Positions 37,501 to 45,993 of a DNA stretch of 64,000 nucleotides are shown here, piece by piece. Under the pieces are notes generated by a model, which ran no database searches, was not told where the DNA came from, and saw only the letters and a program-made list of their open reading frames with translations. The first letter of the stretch is position 1. Every line of letters starts with the position of its first letter. The translations under genes and the position numbers were made by a program. Origin of the DNA: Clostridiales bacterium (GTDB taxonomy: Bacteria > Bacillota > Clostridia > Saccharofermentanales > Saccharofermentanaceae); NCBI GenBank assembly GCA_017551865.1, contig JAFZKB010000027.1:186001-250000 (forward strand). Direction: 5' to 3'.

Positions 37501-37721
37501 CTCGGCACATCCATAAGATCCCAGGAGGAATCGTCAAAACCGGGCTCGGTCCAGTTCTCCGGGATGTCTTCCTTAAATTTTGCATGGAAAAACCGCCAGC
37601 TCGGAAGATCCAGTCTCCAGAGCGACTTTACACGTCCGAACTCCGGCGGCTGCTTGTCCGAATAGAGCTCGTCGATCGAGTCATATGGATAGAAATACCC
37701 TTGTGACGGCAGTTGTGGCAT
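34521..37721 (-). CDS. GH2 (LacZ-like) protein with degraded active site
   Basis: The 1066-residue protein aligns along its length with LacZ-type beta-galactosidase: jelly-roll and Ig-like domains (about 30-390), TIM barrel (about 395-620), and the large C-terminal Bgal_small domain (about 780-1066; GWYGRGSGESY). The catalytic acid/base motif WSLGNESG of LacZ is WSMTGRKF here (484-491), and YVVDEANIETHG is YVILQSAASMLP (458-469), losing the magnesium-ligand Glu and His. NRHEHHP is changed to KYYEFDP. A Glu (E538 in FGEWCD) stands where the nucleophile would be. It is likely inactive as a classical galactosidase. It lies downstream of GH3 with its own promoter and operator-like palindrome. No signal peptide. 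Confidence 0.85.
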   Translation of the reverse strand: MPQLPSQGYFYPYDSIDELYSDKQPPEFGRVKSLWRLDLPSWRFFHAKFKEDIPENWTEPGFDDSSWDLMDVPSCWQMEGYGYPSELMYEKNALLSKKTSKLQQRLADDAGMENTNDYGLYRVWVNLPAQFINRFVYFVTDGIVGHYTIFVNGQQISSSRSTFSTTKCLLSEALREGPNLITIAVRRFDKRVEKGKTKKTVRAQGAFGFSGLFRLPYLIAESPVEISSIRLTTSWLTDTLARDVVPKTALVSSLYRSDREDQLTEREREILPNAEIRRDAGINFIVELYNHLPYDMEVTVNVRLMEARDEYDLYNLPEHRLSQRKELSATVPKDGFKIFGTELYAKLVLPWTDQTPNLYDLIIEVTNNRGEVICVKKQRFGFRTITYSEGIFHLNDVAVPLHGVKYYEFDPQSGISVPLERFRQDILLMKSANINTVYVVHHPTDSRFFDLCDQYGMYVILQSAASMLPKAVYSLVNHPCIVMWSMTGRKFEENAYLDVKERIHAFDSKRPLYCEIDKTGRVTDMPPFPNKAGLLFGEWCDLCVNRPYLRSKLKEDKVLFESILARPRREEDTMDLKYIHQGDLVEYSEQIGVSIAQGIVDANRRPHPIFFEVKKQCEGIKIFAAADNPANLNVHNAMQFGATPSIELKWQLLLGGIRLTGGSGIVPPIPAMGSKTMQFPIQVNDFLLPTWADQYPKGVDVYNQATCKELILDIRLTLEKDTLYARAGYEMAFYQQVLVDEVCDPSEKPMGWEEQDNEHPSIKIIDAASLESGLIIDEKKDAVQMLTSPALLFAQTKHVRYAFSRQEGGLCSILIDGKEYIDGLLEPSFYRAASNIDRADKSYVLSQTVFSHETDWRTIQGEIRFVGSFYEMDHEDFHLISKYESAGMKGPILVEYRVKPDGRLFATLNFVPKFDLVRYGFRVPIDSRAHVGWYGRGSGESYSDRKESQRIGWFTSLDSPLYHEYARPSENGGHADTRFLLLQHDDIKGLKIYKDKMDPFSFSCLPYMPEDIDDYAHQELIPSDGRTHLYLDFYMKGVERSPDVLARRGLQKNVRYEETIEFAPKY

Positions 37722-37740
37722 GCATTACTCCATTAATTTT

Positions 37741-37774
37741 CTGCATACGTATGCAGTCTGTTAACGTTATTGTA
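37741..37774 (-). promoter_or_regulatory. Extended -10 promoter with perfect 16-base palindrome
   Basis: On the minus strand TGCTACAAT is an extended -10 element (TACAAT at 37769-37774). The perfect palindrome CTGCATACGTATGCAG at 37741-37756 falls just after the expected transcription start and before the GH2 ATG. A LacI/GntR-type operator is inferred; no cognate regulator is seen nearby. Confidence 0.55.
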
Positions 37775-37844
37775 GCACGGCCTCCCTGTCTTCATGTATC
37801 AGAGATATGTCATATTAGAGAAGTTATTGCAACAATTAAAGGAA

Positions 37845-40292
37845 TCAGATGAAATTGAGATCCTTTTTTCTCTTCCTCGCTTTTCTCATGCGCCACAATC
37901 CCTTAAAGATGTGGTTGTTAAAGATCAATATCCAGGCCTCCATCTGCTCGATCGTGACCTTGCCCATCGAAAACGATGCCAGCGTACGAAGCGGCATTTC
38001 CTTCGTCATGGCGATGTTCATCACACGCAGATGCTCCTGCGTCTCTTTACGGTTGGTCCACTTAACGAGAAGCATCATAATGTGATAGTAAGCCTTGGCG
38101 ATGAAGTTACCTCTTCTTAGATCTTCCACGCTCGTATTCAAATTGAATTCGCCCTTTTTCGGCGGCTTCTCCTCGAGGATCTCCTGTCCGTAAACAGCCT
38201 CAAACTGTTTCTTTTCGAATACTCTCGTAGATGAATCCAGGTGATAGTACTGCGGTGCTTTTTCCTGATAATCCGGAGCTACGACCTGATCCATCTTCGT
38301 TGTGACGTTCACAGATCTTGTGCCGCGGATATCTCTTGAAGACGCACCGACCTCGATCTGATACGTTCCTGTCTCGACATGCCAGTCCTTGATCTGCGCA
38401 TTATAGTAAGCAAAAGCACGCTTATTGAGCTTGATCTCGACCGTTCTCGTCGCTCCGCGCTGGATGAATACCTTCTTAAATCCGACCAGCTGGCGGACCG
38501 GCTTATAGATCCGGGACGGCGGCGGGGCCACATAGACCTGCACGATCTCTTTTGCGTCGTAATCACTGATATTCGTCACATCAAGAGTTACGATCAATTC
38601 GTCACCTTCCGTGATGTCCGTAGCCGACAGCTGGATGTCTCCGTAGGAGAACTTCGCATAGGAAAGGCCGTGACCAAACGGGAACAGAACAGGAAGTTTC
38701 GCCGCATCGTAATAGCGGTAGCCGACATAGACGCTCTCGCAGTAAAGAGTCTGTCTCTCATCACCGAAGTTAAGATATGCCGGCGTATCGGAAAGCTTCA
38801 TGGGGAATGTCTCCGCGAGTTTTCCGGACGGGATCACTTTCGCATACAGGATATCCGCGATCGCGCCTGCGCCTTCCTGACCAGGAAGATAGGCCATAAG
38901 GATCGATTTCACGTGAGCTGCCCAGGGCATCTCAATAGGAGATCCGGCATAAAGGACTACGCAGACATTGCTGTTTCTTCTGACGACTTCTTCGATCAGT
39001 CTCGTATGGGACGGTGGAAGCTGCATGTGTTTCCTGTCATAGGACTCGGATTCATAGCTGTCCGGAAGACCGGCGAAAATGATGACTACATCTTTATCCT
39101 TGGCTGCATCTACCGCTTCTTTCAACAGTTTCTCATCAACCACATCTTTTTCCAGAGAATAACCCGGCTGATAGACAAAATTCTCACTGTCTACCGAGAA
39201 ACCGGAGAAAGCATCACAGACATTCGTCGGGTGGATATGGGAGCTTCCGCCTCCCTGGAATCTCGTCTGCTTCGCCATGGCGCCAAGTACAGCGATGCTC
39301 TGTCTCGGCTGGATCGGCAGAAGACCGTCATTTTTCAAAAGGACACAGGACTCTTCAAACGCCTGTCTGGCAAGGGTCTGGTGATTCAGATACGGAGACG
39401 ATGTCGGGCTCGGCTTATTCATACCCTTTTCGATCAGCGTGAGCATACGCTCCGCCGCACGGTCCAAAAGCGCCTTCGGAAGTTTTCCCGATTCAACGGC
39501 TTCCGCGATCTGGCGGTCTCTTTCACCGACGGAGGAAGGCATCTCCAGTTCAAGACCTGCCGCAAGCGAATCCAGACGGTCATTGGTCGCGCCCCAGTCA
39601 CTCATGACGACACCATCAAAGCCCCACTCGTCACGCAGAATGTCCGTCAGGAGCTTTCTATTTTCACAACAGTATTTCCCATTCAGGCGGTTATATGCAC
39701 ACATGACCGTCCACGGTCTTGCTTCTTTAATGACTGTCTCAAACGCAGAAAGATAGATCTCACGGAGAGCACGCTCATCGACGATGGAATCATTGATGAG
39801 ACGGTATTTCTCCTGGCTGTTACATGCAAAGTGCTTCACCGAAGTTCCGATTCCCATGCTCTGCACACCGCGCACCCACGCGGCGCCCATCTTTCCGGCC
39901 AAAAGAGGATCTTCGGAAACATATTCGAAGTTTCTTCCGCAGAGAGGAGATCTCTTGATATTGATCGCCGGGCCCAGCACGATAGATACATCCTGGTCGA
40001 TGGCTTCTTCACCGATGGCGCGTCCGATCGCTTCCATCAGTTCTTCGTTAAAGGAATTGGCCGTCGTTGCCGCCGGCGGAAAACAAGTGGCTTCCCGGCT
40101 GTCACCGCTTCCTCTTCTTCCCTCTTCCGAATCCTGCTTACGAAGACCATGCGGACCATCGGTCATCATGATGTACGGCACATTATTGATCGGAAGTCTC
40201 TGCGTCCTCCAGAAGTCCCATCCGGAACAAAGCGACGCTTTCTGCTTCACAGTGAGTTTTTTCATCAGGGAAGATACAAATTCAGAAGCCAT
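37845..40292 (-). CDS. GH3 family beta-glucosidase
   Basis: The 815-residue cytoplasmic enzyme has a GH3 N-terminal barrel (MMTDGPHGLR, VKHFACNSQE), nucleophile D232 in VVMSDWGA, the C-terminal alpha/beta domain (about 310-540) and the Fn3-like domain (about 580-650; EIVQVYVAPP). A further 150 or so residues at the C-terminus are poorly conserved. It probably releases glucose or related sugars from the non-reducing end of oligosaccharides. GAGGAG precedes the ATG and a TATAAT -10 lies about 45 bases upstream. It precedes the degraded GH2 gene by 123 bases. Confidence 0.93.
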   Translation of the reverse strand: MASEFVSSLMKKLTVKQKASLCSGWDFWRTQRLPINNVPYIMMTDGPHGLRKQDSEEGRRGSGDSREATCFPPAATTANSFNEELMEAIGRAIGEEAIDQDVSIVLGPAINIKRSPLCGRNFEYVSEDPLLAGKMGAAWVRGVQSMGIGTSVKHFACNSQEKYRLINDSIVDERALREIYLSAFETVIKEARPWTVMCAYNRLNGKYCCENRKLLTDILRDEWGFDGVVMSDWGATNDRLDSLAAGLELEMPSSVGERDRQIAEAVESGKLPKALLDRAAERMLTLIEKGMNKPSPTSSPYLNHQTLARQAFEESCVLLKNDGLLPIQPRQSIAVLGAMAKQTRFQGGGSSHIHPTNVCDAFSGFSVDSENFVYQPGYSLEKDVVDEKLLKEAVDAAKDKDVVIIFAGLPDSYESESYDRKHMQLPPSHTRLIEEVVRRNSNVCVVLYAGSPIEMPWAAHVKSILMAYLPGQEGAGAIADILYAKVIPSGKLAETFPMKLSDTPAYLNFGDERQTLYCESVYVGYRYYDAAKLPVLFPFGHGLSYAKFSYGDIQLSATDITEGDELIVTLDVTNISDYDAKEIVQVYVAPPPSRIYKPVRQLVGFKKVFIQRGATRTVEIKLNKRAFAYYNAQIKDWHVETGTYQIEVGASSRDIRGTRSVNVTTKMDQVVAPDYQEKAPQYYHLDSSTRVFEKKQFEAVYGQEILEEKPPKKGEFNLNTSVEDLRRGNFIAKAYYHIMMLLVKWTNRKETQEHLRVMNIAMTKEMPLRTLASFSMGKVTIEQMEAWILIFNNHIFKGLWRMRKARKRKKDLNFI

Positions 40293-40380
40293 AGTTTTTT
40301 CTCCTCTACTTTTGTAAAAACTACATACATAGTGTAATTATATCACTTGTATAAGTTCTTTGAACATAACGGAAAAGCCC

Positions 40381-40409
40381 TTGTCATCTTCCCATATATC
40401 ATGTATACT
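40381..40409 (+). promoter_or_regulatory. Promoter of ssrA
   Basis: TTGTCA, a 17-base spacer, TATACT, 36 bases before the mature tmRNA 5' end. The match is strong for the housekeeping sigma factor and fits a stable RNA gene. Confidence 0.7.
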
Positions 40410-40445
40410 CTCCATCACAGAACCACAAATGAGAGTTGAATATGT

Positions 40446-40824
40446 GGGGGCGCACTGGTTTCGACGGGGTCGTGGAGACTGGGAAAGCGGGTAGAGGATT
40501 CTCGTTGGCCTCTTTAAAAAACGAGAACTGCAAGTAATTGCAAACAACAATCAACTCGTAGCTGCTTAATTTAGCTACCATCTCCCCGGTCTATCTGTCG
40601 GCCGGACCGGAGATGTAAGATGACAGACCTTACCTGTCGGCAGGTTAAACGGGACAACGTCTTTGGCAAAGCTTTGCGTCACTGATGTATCTATGAAGCT
40701 ACCGGAGTCAGCTTCCTGTTCGTGGGATCGCCGATGAGGGGAATACTCCATACACGAACTGCACCCGGAGATGTCCTTGTTAACGTGGTTTCGGACAGGA
40801 GTTCGATTCTCCTCGCCTCCACCA
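40446..40824 (+). ncRNA. ssrA: Transfer-messenger RNA
   Basis: The RNA rescues stalled ribosomes. The 5' end GGGGGCG pairs with CGCCTCC before the encoded ACCA at 40821-40824 (one G-U pair). The T-loop GTTCGATTC is present, and GCACTGGTTTCGACGGGG is the tmRNA 5' signature. The tag frame runs 40540-40569 with resume codon GCA and encodes ANNNQLVAA, ending TAA. Length is 379 bases, as usual. A terminator follows at 40839-40875. Confidence 0.97.
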
Positions 40825-40838
40825 GATCAATGAAAAAA

Positions 40839-40875
40839 ACTGTCTCGATGCAATATGCGCTTCGAGGCAGTTTTG
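40839..40875 (+). terminator. Terminator of ssrA
   Basis: Stem ACTGTCTCGA / TCGAGGCAGT (one G-U pair) with a 13-base loop, followed by TTTTGTTTTC. Confidence 0.85.
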
Positions 40876-40911
40876 TTTTCAGCGAAAAAACAACAATTGA
40901 GGTGAGTTATA

Positions 40912-42054
40912 TCACACTTTCAGCTCATCATTTCTCTCGTAGAAGAGCAGCATGTTCTCCACATTCTTTCCGAACTTGGCGGAGCACTGCATGCTGAGCT
41001 TCATGTCCCCGATAAACGGTGTGCCGGCTCTGCCGATCGCGCCGTAGATCTCCGGAACATCTTCAAGCGTATCTACTACGACCAGATGGTTCTTCTTATC
41101 TTCTTTCGGGAAGATCATGACCGCATACCATGCACGGATGATACGTGGTTCTGTCTTCATATACTCGGAAAGTGCATTCAAAAGCTCTGTCGGCTTATGT
41201 TCTTCGACCGGGATAGCCAGCATCATCGGGCTGCCCTTCTCGATCTTCTCTTCCGCGAGATGATTATCCACTTTCCTCTTATGCTGCGCGAGTGCCTCGA
41301 TCAGCGGACGGCTCAGTACAAATCCTTCCGACTTCGGATTGATCAGAAGTCCGTCGACCGGGATCTGGGCAAAGACGGAAACGATCTTCGGGAAATCCAG
41401 CGGCTGGACAAGCTTCTCCGGCAGTCCTTCGAGCTGCTCAAGCTCATAGATATCCGTCATAACAGACAGATAATTCTTGCCGTCTTTTCCTTTAAGAACA
41501 GCAAAGCCTATCTTGCTTTCATCGTTTTCCTGTCCCGGCGGGTGCATGCACGGAGAAAGGAAGATCGCTTTTGTCGCGATCGTCTCCATGATCCGGCCCA
41601 TAAAGTCACGATCTGACTGCAGATTCTTCGCTTCACGAAGAAGTGCGACAAGGAAGGGATTACACGGTTCTTCCGGGTTGATCTCACCTTCCATGCAGTT
41701 CATGGAAGAAAGCACGTCATACTTTTCCGCATCGCCGGCACGAAGTCCTTCGAGTACGACCGAAACATTGGTACCTTCTTCCGCCTTATCCATCTTATTC
41801 ATCATGGTATCCTGAAGGATCAGCGCACGTGTCTTCACGGACTTGTCCCCTCTTCCCAGAAGATACAGCTCATCTCCCTGACGGATCGTTCCGCCACGTA
41901 CATTTCCGATCACCGAAACTTCGGTCGAGGTCATGGAAAGGACCTCTTCTACCACAAGGGAGACGATGGGAAACTTGCCTGATGTGTTTTCGTTCTCCTT
42001 CTCTATAGAACTGCCGTTATCGGCTGCATTGTTCTTCCTGTCAAATAAACCCAT
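40912..42054 (-). CDS. SseB family protein with EF-Tu domain-2-like N-terminus
   Basis: The 380-residue cytoplasmic protein has residues about 28-120 resembling domain 2 of EF-Tu/translational GTPases (GNVRGGTIRQGDELYLLG and GTNVSVVLEGL), with no GTPase domain. Residues about 135-255 and 265-375 match the N- and C-terminal halves of the SseB family (enhanced serine sensitivity). The role of SseB is not known. AAGGAAGG precedes the ATG. The lipoprotein gene is 15 bases upstream and ends within the ribosome site, so they are one operon. Confidence 0.75.
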   Translation of the reverse strand: MGLFDRKNNAADNGSSIEKENENTSGKFPIVSLVVEEVLSMTSTEVSVIGNVRGGTIRQGDELYLLGRGDKSVKTRALILQDTMMNKMDKAEEGTNVSVVLEGLRAGDAEKYDVLSSMNCMEGEINPEEPCNPFLVALLREAKNLQSDRDFMGRIMETIATKAIFLSPCMHPPGQENDESKIGFAVLKGKDGKNYLSVMTDIYELEQLEGLPEKLVQPLDFPKIVSVFAQIPVDGLLINPKSEGFVLSRPLIEALAQHKRKVDNHLAEEKIEKGSPMMLAIPVEEHKPTELLNALSEYMKTEPRIIRAWYAVMIFPKEDKKNHLVVVDTLEDVPEIYGAIGRAGTPFIGDMKLSMQCSAKFGKNVENMLLFYERNDELKV

Positions 42055-42069
42055 TTCTTTTTTCCTTCC

Positions 42070-43212
42070 TTAGCCCATAATTACTTTTGACTTTACATCC
42101 GCATCCCAGAGGATCGAGAGCCCATTCAGGGAAGCTGCGAGCAGCGGGATCGATACGAACTTGACATCCGTAACATTCATTCCGGCTGCTTCGATATCGC
42201 TCAAAGCTATCGCATATTTCCCTTCCTCCTGGGAAAAAGGTGCAATATAACTATATAGATTTGTAGCATTAAACATCTTCTTATCGAGCGTGATATCTCC
42301 ATCGACCATAAGATAGACATACTCATTTGTCTTATTCGTATAAGTATAGTGAATGTAAAGATAGTAACTCGAAGTTTCAAAGTAGTTGATCGCGAACTGA
42401 CCTCCATCATTATCGTAAAGGATCTCTGAAGTATCGCTCAGTTCTCTTGGCTTATATTCAAAAGCAGATTCGCCCTGCGGGAAAAGAGTTACCGTTACGT
42501 AATTCCTTTCAAGATCTGTAGGGGACAGATATGCCTTCGTTCCCTTCACGGATGGTGCCGCGAGCAGAACAAAAGCGATTCGCGTTGGTTCAACCGAAGG
42601 ATCAAAGTCATCAAATGCAGAACTGTATTCCAAAGTGTCTTTTAAGACTGCACCCGGTTCGATGGCAGTATCAAGATCTGTCTGGAAATCTAAATGCGTA
42701 CACATATTATCCAGTACCGGATCTCTGAAGATCAACGCGTATGGCACATCCGACTTATTTTCCGCCTCGAACCTGATCACATACTGTTTTCCGGAATCTT
42801 CGGTATCTTCGATCTCCGCGGAAATGATCGTGAAGCGGAAATTCTCATTATCCACGATACTTGCGTTATTGAGCGGGCCGCTGAAATATCCGTCATCGTC
42901 GTTGGTAAGCCCGAGGAGGCTCTGCTGGACAGGGATCGGCGTCGGAGTCGCAACCGGCATGTTCTCGGCAAAAATGCTGCCGTCACTGATGAACTGATCC
43001 AGTGAACTGACATACATCATTACATTCGCGGTGGGATCATCGGAATCAGAATTCTTTTTTTTGGTATTCTTTTCCTCTTCTTCCTCATCATCGAAATCTT
43101 CGTCTTCTTCCTCCACAGTAGTAGAATCCTTTCGACGGAGTCCGCAGGAAGGAACAAGAAGCATGAAACAAAGAAGAATGGCGATGACCTTTACGAGTTT
43201 TGACTTTTTCAA
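42070..43212 (-). CDS. Lipoprotein with acidic linker, function unknown
   Basis: The 380-residue protein has a lipoprotein signal peptide with lipobox LVPSC (Cys near residue 27), followed by a strongly acidic Glu/Asp stretch (about 33-60) and two probable beta-sandwich domains (about 110-235 and 240-375). The start is TTG at 43212, with GGAGG 8 bases before it; no better ATG exists. It lies between the amidase_3-like and SseB-like genes, on the same strand. Nothing indicates an enzymatic activity. Confidence 0.75.
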   Translation of the reverse strand: MKKSKLVKVIAILLCFMLLVPSCGLRRKDSTTVEEEDEDFDDEEEEEKNTKKKNSDSDDPTANVMMYVSSLDQFISDGSIFAENMPVATPTPIPVQQSLLGLTNDDDGYFSGPLNNASIVDNENFRFTIISAEIEDTEDSGKQYVIRFEAENKSDVPYALIFRDPVLDNMCTHLDFQTDLDTAIEPGAVLKDTLEYSSAFDDFDPSVEPTRIAFVLLAAPSVKGTKAYLSPTDLERNYVTVTLFPQGESAFEYKPRELSDTSEILYDNDGGQFAINYFETSSYYLYIHYTYTNKTNEYVYLMVDGDITLDKKMFNATNLYSYIAPFSQEEGKYAIALSDIEAAGMNVTDVKFVSIPLLAASLNGLSILWDADVKSKVIMG

Positions 43213-43282
43213 AAGATGAGCCTCCGCTTTAAAACTGTAACTGCTTTATTCTAACACAAACGGAAAAACTCAACAAATCAGA

Positions 43283-44602
43283 TCAGCGCTTAGGCATGGT
43301 CGAAATAAACTGTGCGATGCCCTGACAGATCTTGAACTGGTACTCTCCATCCAGAAGTGCCAATTCATCGTCACTATTGCTCAAGTATCCCATGCGCACC
43401 ATAAAGGACGGAACATCCTGTGCCCAGTTCAGGCCGCTGTATTTTTCACTGGCCTTGCAGCCGTTATCGACACAGCCTGTCGCAGAAGCAATCTCTTTTC
43501 CGAGATTTTGGCCCCAGGCCGGGATATCGGATGCGTATTTTCCACCCGCCGGAACAATCACGAAGCAGCCGCTTGCCTTGGAATCGTTGGCCGCATTACA
43601 GAAAAGACGGATATACAGATCCGGATCATGCGATACGGCAAGCTCGGCACGTTCTTTATTCGAGATATCGACATCATTAGTCTCACGAGTCATATACACT
43701 TCACATCCTAAAGAAGTAAGGTAATCTCTGAGAAGAAGCGCCACAGAAAGATCGATCTCGGATTCATCTGTTCCTGTAACTACCCCCTTAAATCCCTGAG
43801 CGGACTTGTCCTTGGATCCGCTCATGGAAGAAGACATCGGCTCCTGCTCTGTATTCGGTGTCGCCTGGTGGCCGGCATCGATCACGACGCAGTAACCTGA
43901 AAGGTTCGGACCGCCGCCGGGAAATGGTGTCACGTCAGGCGTCGGTGTCGGAGAAGGCTCAGTGCTCTCTTCCGTACTTTCCGAAGTGGTCTCCGGCTCT
44001 ACCGCTGCAGAGTCATCAGAGGTGGATACCTGAGTGGTCGTTTCCGTTTTGGTAACAGAAGTATCGTTTTTCTTTTCCTTCGGAAGGTTCTTCACAAGGA
44101 AGAAGATTCCGAGGCCAAGAGCGATAAGCATAAGAGCAATGGTCGCAATCAGGAAGATCGACACCATTCTTCTTCTGGCTTCGATCTGCTGTCTTCTTTT
44201 TCTGGAAGCAGCTGACGAGACACGTCTTGTTTGCGGATTGCTGTTGGAAGGATGCGCAGAAGGATTCAATGCAGTTTTCGGGGTCGCTGCTCTGGAAGTT
44301 CCTTGATTATTCCCAGGTCTTCTCATCGCCTGCGTTTCAGGTTGCGACGAAGAAGCTGCTACAGAAGAAGCTTTATTTACTGAATCAGATGGCTGAGAAG
44401 AAAGCTTTGAAGGCACCGCGGAATTTCCATTTGTCGGAACGCGTCGGATCTCTGAGATCAATGCCTGTACATCTACCTGTTCATCCTTGGCAGATGCATT
44501 ATCTTTATGCATAAATTCATTCAGATCCGGAACTTTGTTTCCGTTCGGTCTTCCGTTTGGCCTTCCCTTCGGCTGATTTGGTCTTCCTTCACCAGTACTC
44601 AT
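43283..44602 (-). CDS. Amidase_3-like membrane protein lacking two active-site residues
   Basis: The 439-residue protein has a Pro/Asn/Ser-rich cytoplasmic region (1-140), a membrane helix (about 147-170), a Thr/Glu/Ser linker (180-230) and an N-acetylmuramoyl-L-alanine amidase (amidase_3) domain (235-439). The first zinc ligands are kept: H245 in VIDAGHQ and E280. The second His (normally IHANA) is F334 in IRLFCNA. The catalytic Glu (normally VEMGFLSN) is R403 in MVRMGYLSN. It is probably unable to cut peptidoglycan and may bind it instead. First gene of the run leading to the lipoprotein and SseB-like genes. Confidence 0.85.
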   Translation of the reverse strand: MSTGEGRPNQPKGRPNGRPNGNKVPDLNEFMHKDNASAKDEQVDVQALISEIRRVPTNGNSAVPSKLSSQPSDSVNKASSVAASSSQPETQAMRRPGNNQGTSRAATPKTALNPSAHPSNSNPQTRRVSSAASRKRRQQIEARRRMVSIFLIATIALMLIALGLGIFFLVKNLPKEKKNDTSVTKTETTTQVSTSDDSAAVEPETTSESTEESTEPSPTPTPDVTPFPGGGPNLSGYCVVIDAGHQATPNTEQEPMSSSMSGSKDKSAQGFKGVVTGTDESEIDLSVALLLRDYLTSLGCEVYMTRETNDVDISNKERAELAVSHDPDLYIRLFCNAANDSKASGCFVIVPAGGKYASDIPAWGQNLGKEIASATGCVDNGCKASEKYSGLNWAQDVPSFMVRMGYLSNSDDELALLDGEYQFKICQGIAQFISTMPKR

Positions 44603-44769
44603 AGGATTATCCCTTCATCACAGTTCTTCAGGATAGATTCTATCACACGACATGTGGCAGAGAATTTACATCTTTGCGCTTCTTTTATTACAGGAAATGG
44701 TCTGTTTTCGCGCTTCATCCCTTTATTTCACCAAAATCTCTGTTTTCTTTAGTTTTATGTAAAATTGTT

Positions 44770-44798
44770 TTGAATTTTTCATCTAAATCGTATAAAAT
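44770..44798 (+). promoter_or_regulatory. Promoter of the glf gene
   Basis: TTGAAT, a 17-base spacer, TAAAAT, ending 32 bases before the GTG start of glf. Confidence 0.55.
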
Positions 44799-44830
44799 AG
44801 ATACATTGTATGTATTAGGGGAAGTTTTAC

Positions 44831-45982
44831 GTGAAGAATAAAGAGGCACTCGTCATAGGTCTGGGTATATCCGGCTGTACAGCAGCTCGCATGCTTGCTG
44901 ACGCGGGGTATTCTGTGACATGCTTTGAAAGCGAGTCCCGTATCGGCGGTATCCTGTTTGACGAACTCCGCCCGAACGGTGTCCGTGTACAGAGCTTCGG
45001 TCCGCATATTTTCCACACCAACAACGAGAACGTCTACTCTTTCCTTAAGCGTTTCGGCTCCTTTTTTCCGTATCAGCACCATGTGCTCGTATCGATCGGC
45101 GGCAAGCGCGTCCCTCTCCCCCTGAACCCGCGCTCACTTGAGATTCTTTTCGGCGAGAAGCAGGCATCTTCTCTTCTTTCCCGTATCGCCTCCGCATTTC
45201 CGGAAGAGCGAAGGGTCTCCGTGGATCAGCTGACCAGTTCCGGTGATCCGAAACTGATCGACCTCGGGCGTTTCATGATCGAGAATATCCTGTCGCTCGA
45301 TCTCAACCGAATAGATGGAAGTTCCTTTCTCCCGGCTGACGACTCTTTTATGAACGACGCTTTCGTGGAAACGACTTCCGATGACAGTTACTATACCGAC
45401 AAGATCCAGGCCATGCCTATGCAGGGCTTTACAGATGTCATGGAGCGAATGATCGATCATCCTGCCATCACCGTTTTTTTGAATCTGAATGCACTTTCTC
45501 GTCTGTCTTTTCACGAGGATGACTATTCGATCCTTCTGGACGGCATTCCGTTCAAAGGACCTGTTGTCTATACTCCTTCACTTGATAAACTCTTCGAATA
45601 TCGCTTCGGCGCACTTCCCTACCGTGCCGGAACGATCACTTTCAAGGATATTCCGACGGACTTTCAGAATGAATGCGCCGTGATCCTTTCGCCAAAAGAC
45701 AAAGAGACGATCCGTATGACTGAGAGCAAGTATCTGACGCTCCAGGCTCTGGATGGACAGACGAGTCTATGTCTTGAAGGACCTTTCATGACACAGGCCA
45801 AGAACCTGAGCACGCCTTTTGAGCCGCAGATAACTACCCAGAATCTTGAGCTTTACGGCAAATATCTCGACCTTGCGAAGAAGTATTCTTCCCTCCATCT
45901 TTTAGGCAGGATCGCATGTTACAAAAACCTGTCCATTGCTGAGTGCATCGAACAGGCTTCTGATTTCATTTCCAGTTTATAA
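44831..45982 (+). CDS. glf: UDP-galactopyranose mutase
   Basis: The 383-residue FAD enzyme converts UDP-galactopyranose to UDP-galactofuranose for surface polysaccharides. It shows the FAD-binding start (VIGLGISGCTAARML), RIGGILFDE and the UGM signature GPHIFHTNNENVYSFL. The C-terminal part is more diverged than typical. GTG start at 44831 with AGGGGA upstream. It is encoded alone and convergent with the CdaA-YbbR gene, with no other sugar-nucleotide genes nearby. Confidence 0.92.
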   Translation: MKNKEALVIGLGISGCTAARMLADAGYSVTCFESESRIGGILFDELRPNGVRVQSFGPHIFHTNNENVYSFLKRFGSFFPYQHHVLVSIGGKRVPLPLNPRSLEILFGEKQASSLLSRIASAFPEERRVSVDQLTSSGDPKLIDLGRFMIENILSLDLNRIDGSSFLPADDSFMNDAFVETTSDDSYYTDKIQAMPMQGFTDVMERMIDHPAITVFLNLNALSRLSFHEDDYSILLDGIPFKGPVVYTPSLDKLFEYRFGALPYRAGTITFKDIPTDFQNECAVILSPKDKETIRMTESKYLTLQALDGQTSLCLEGPFMTQAKNLSTPFEPQITTQNLELYGKYLDLAKKYSSLHLLGRIACYKNLSIAECIEQASDFISSL

Positions 45983-45993
45983 GAGATATTTTT

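Noticed and set aside
38379-40337. Plus-strand open frame of 652 codons
   Set aside because: It is antisense to the clear GH3 gene and shows no family motifs.
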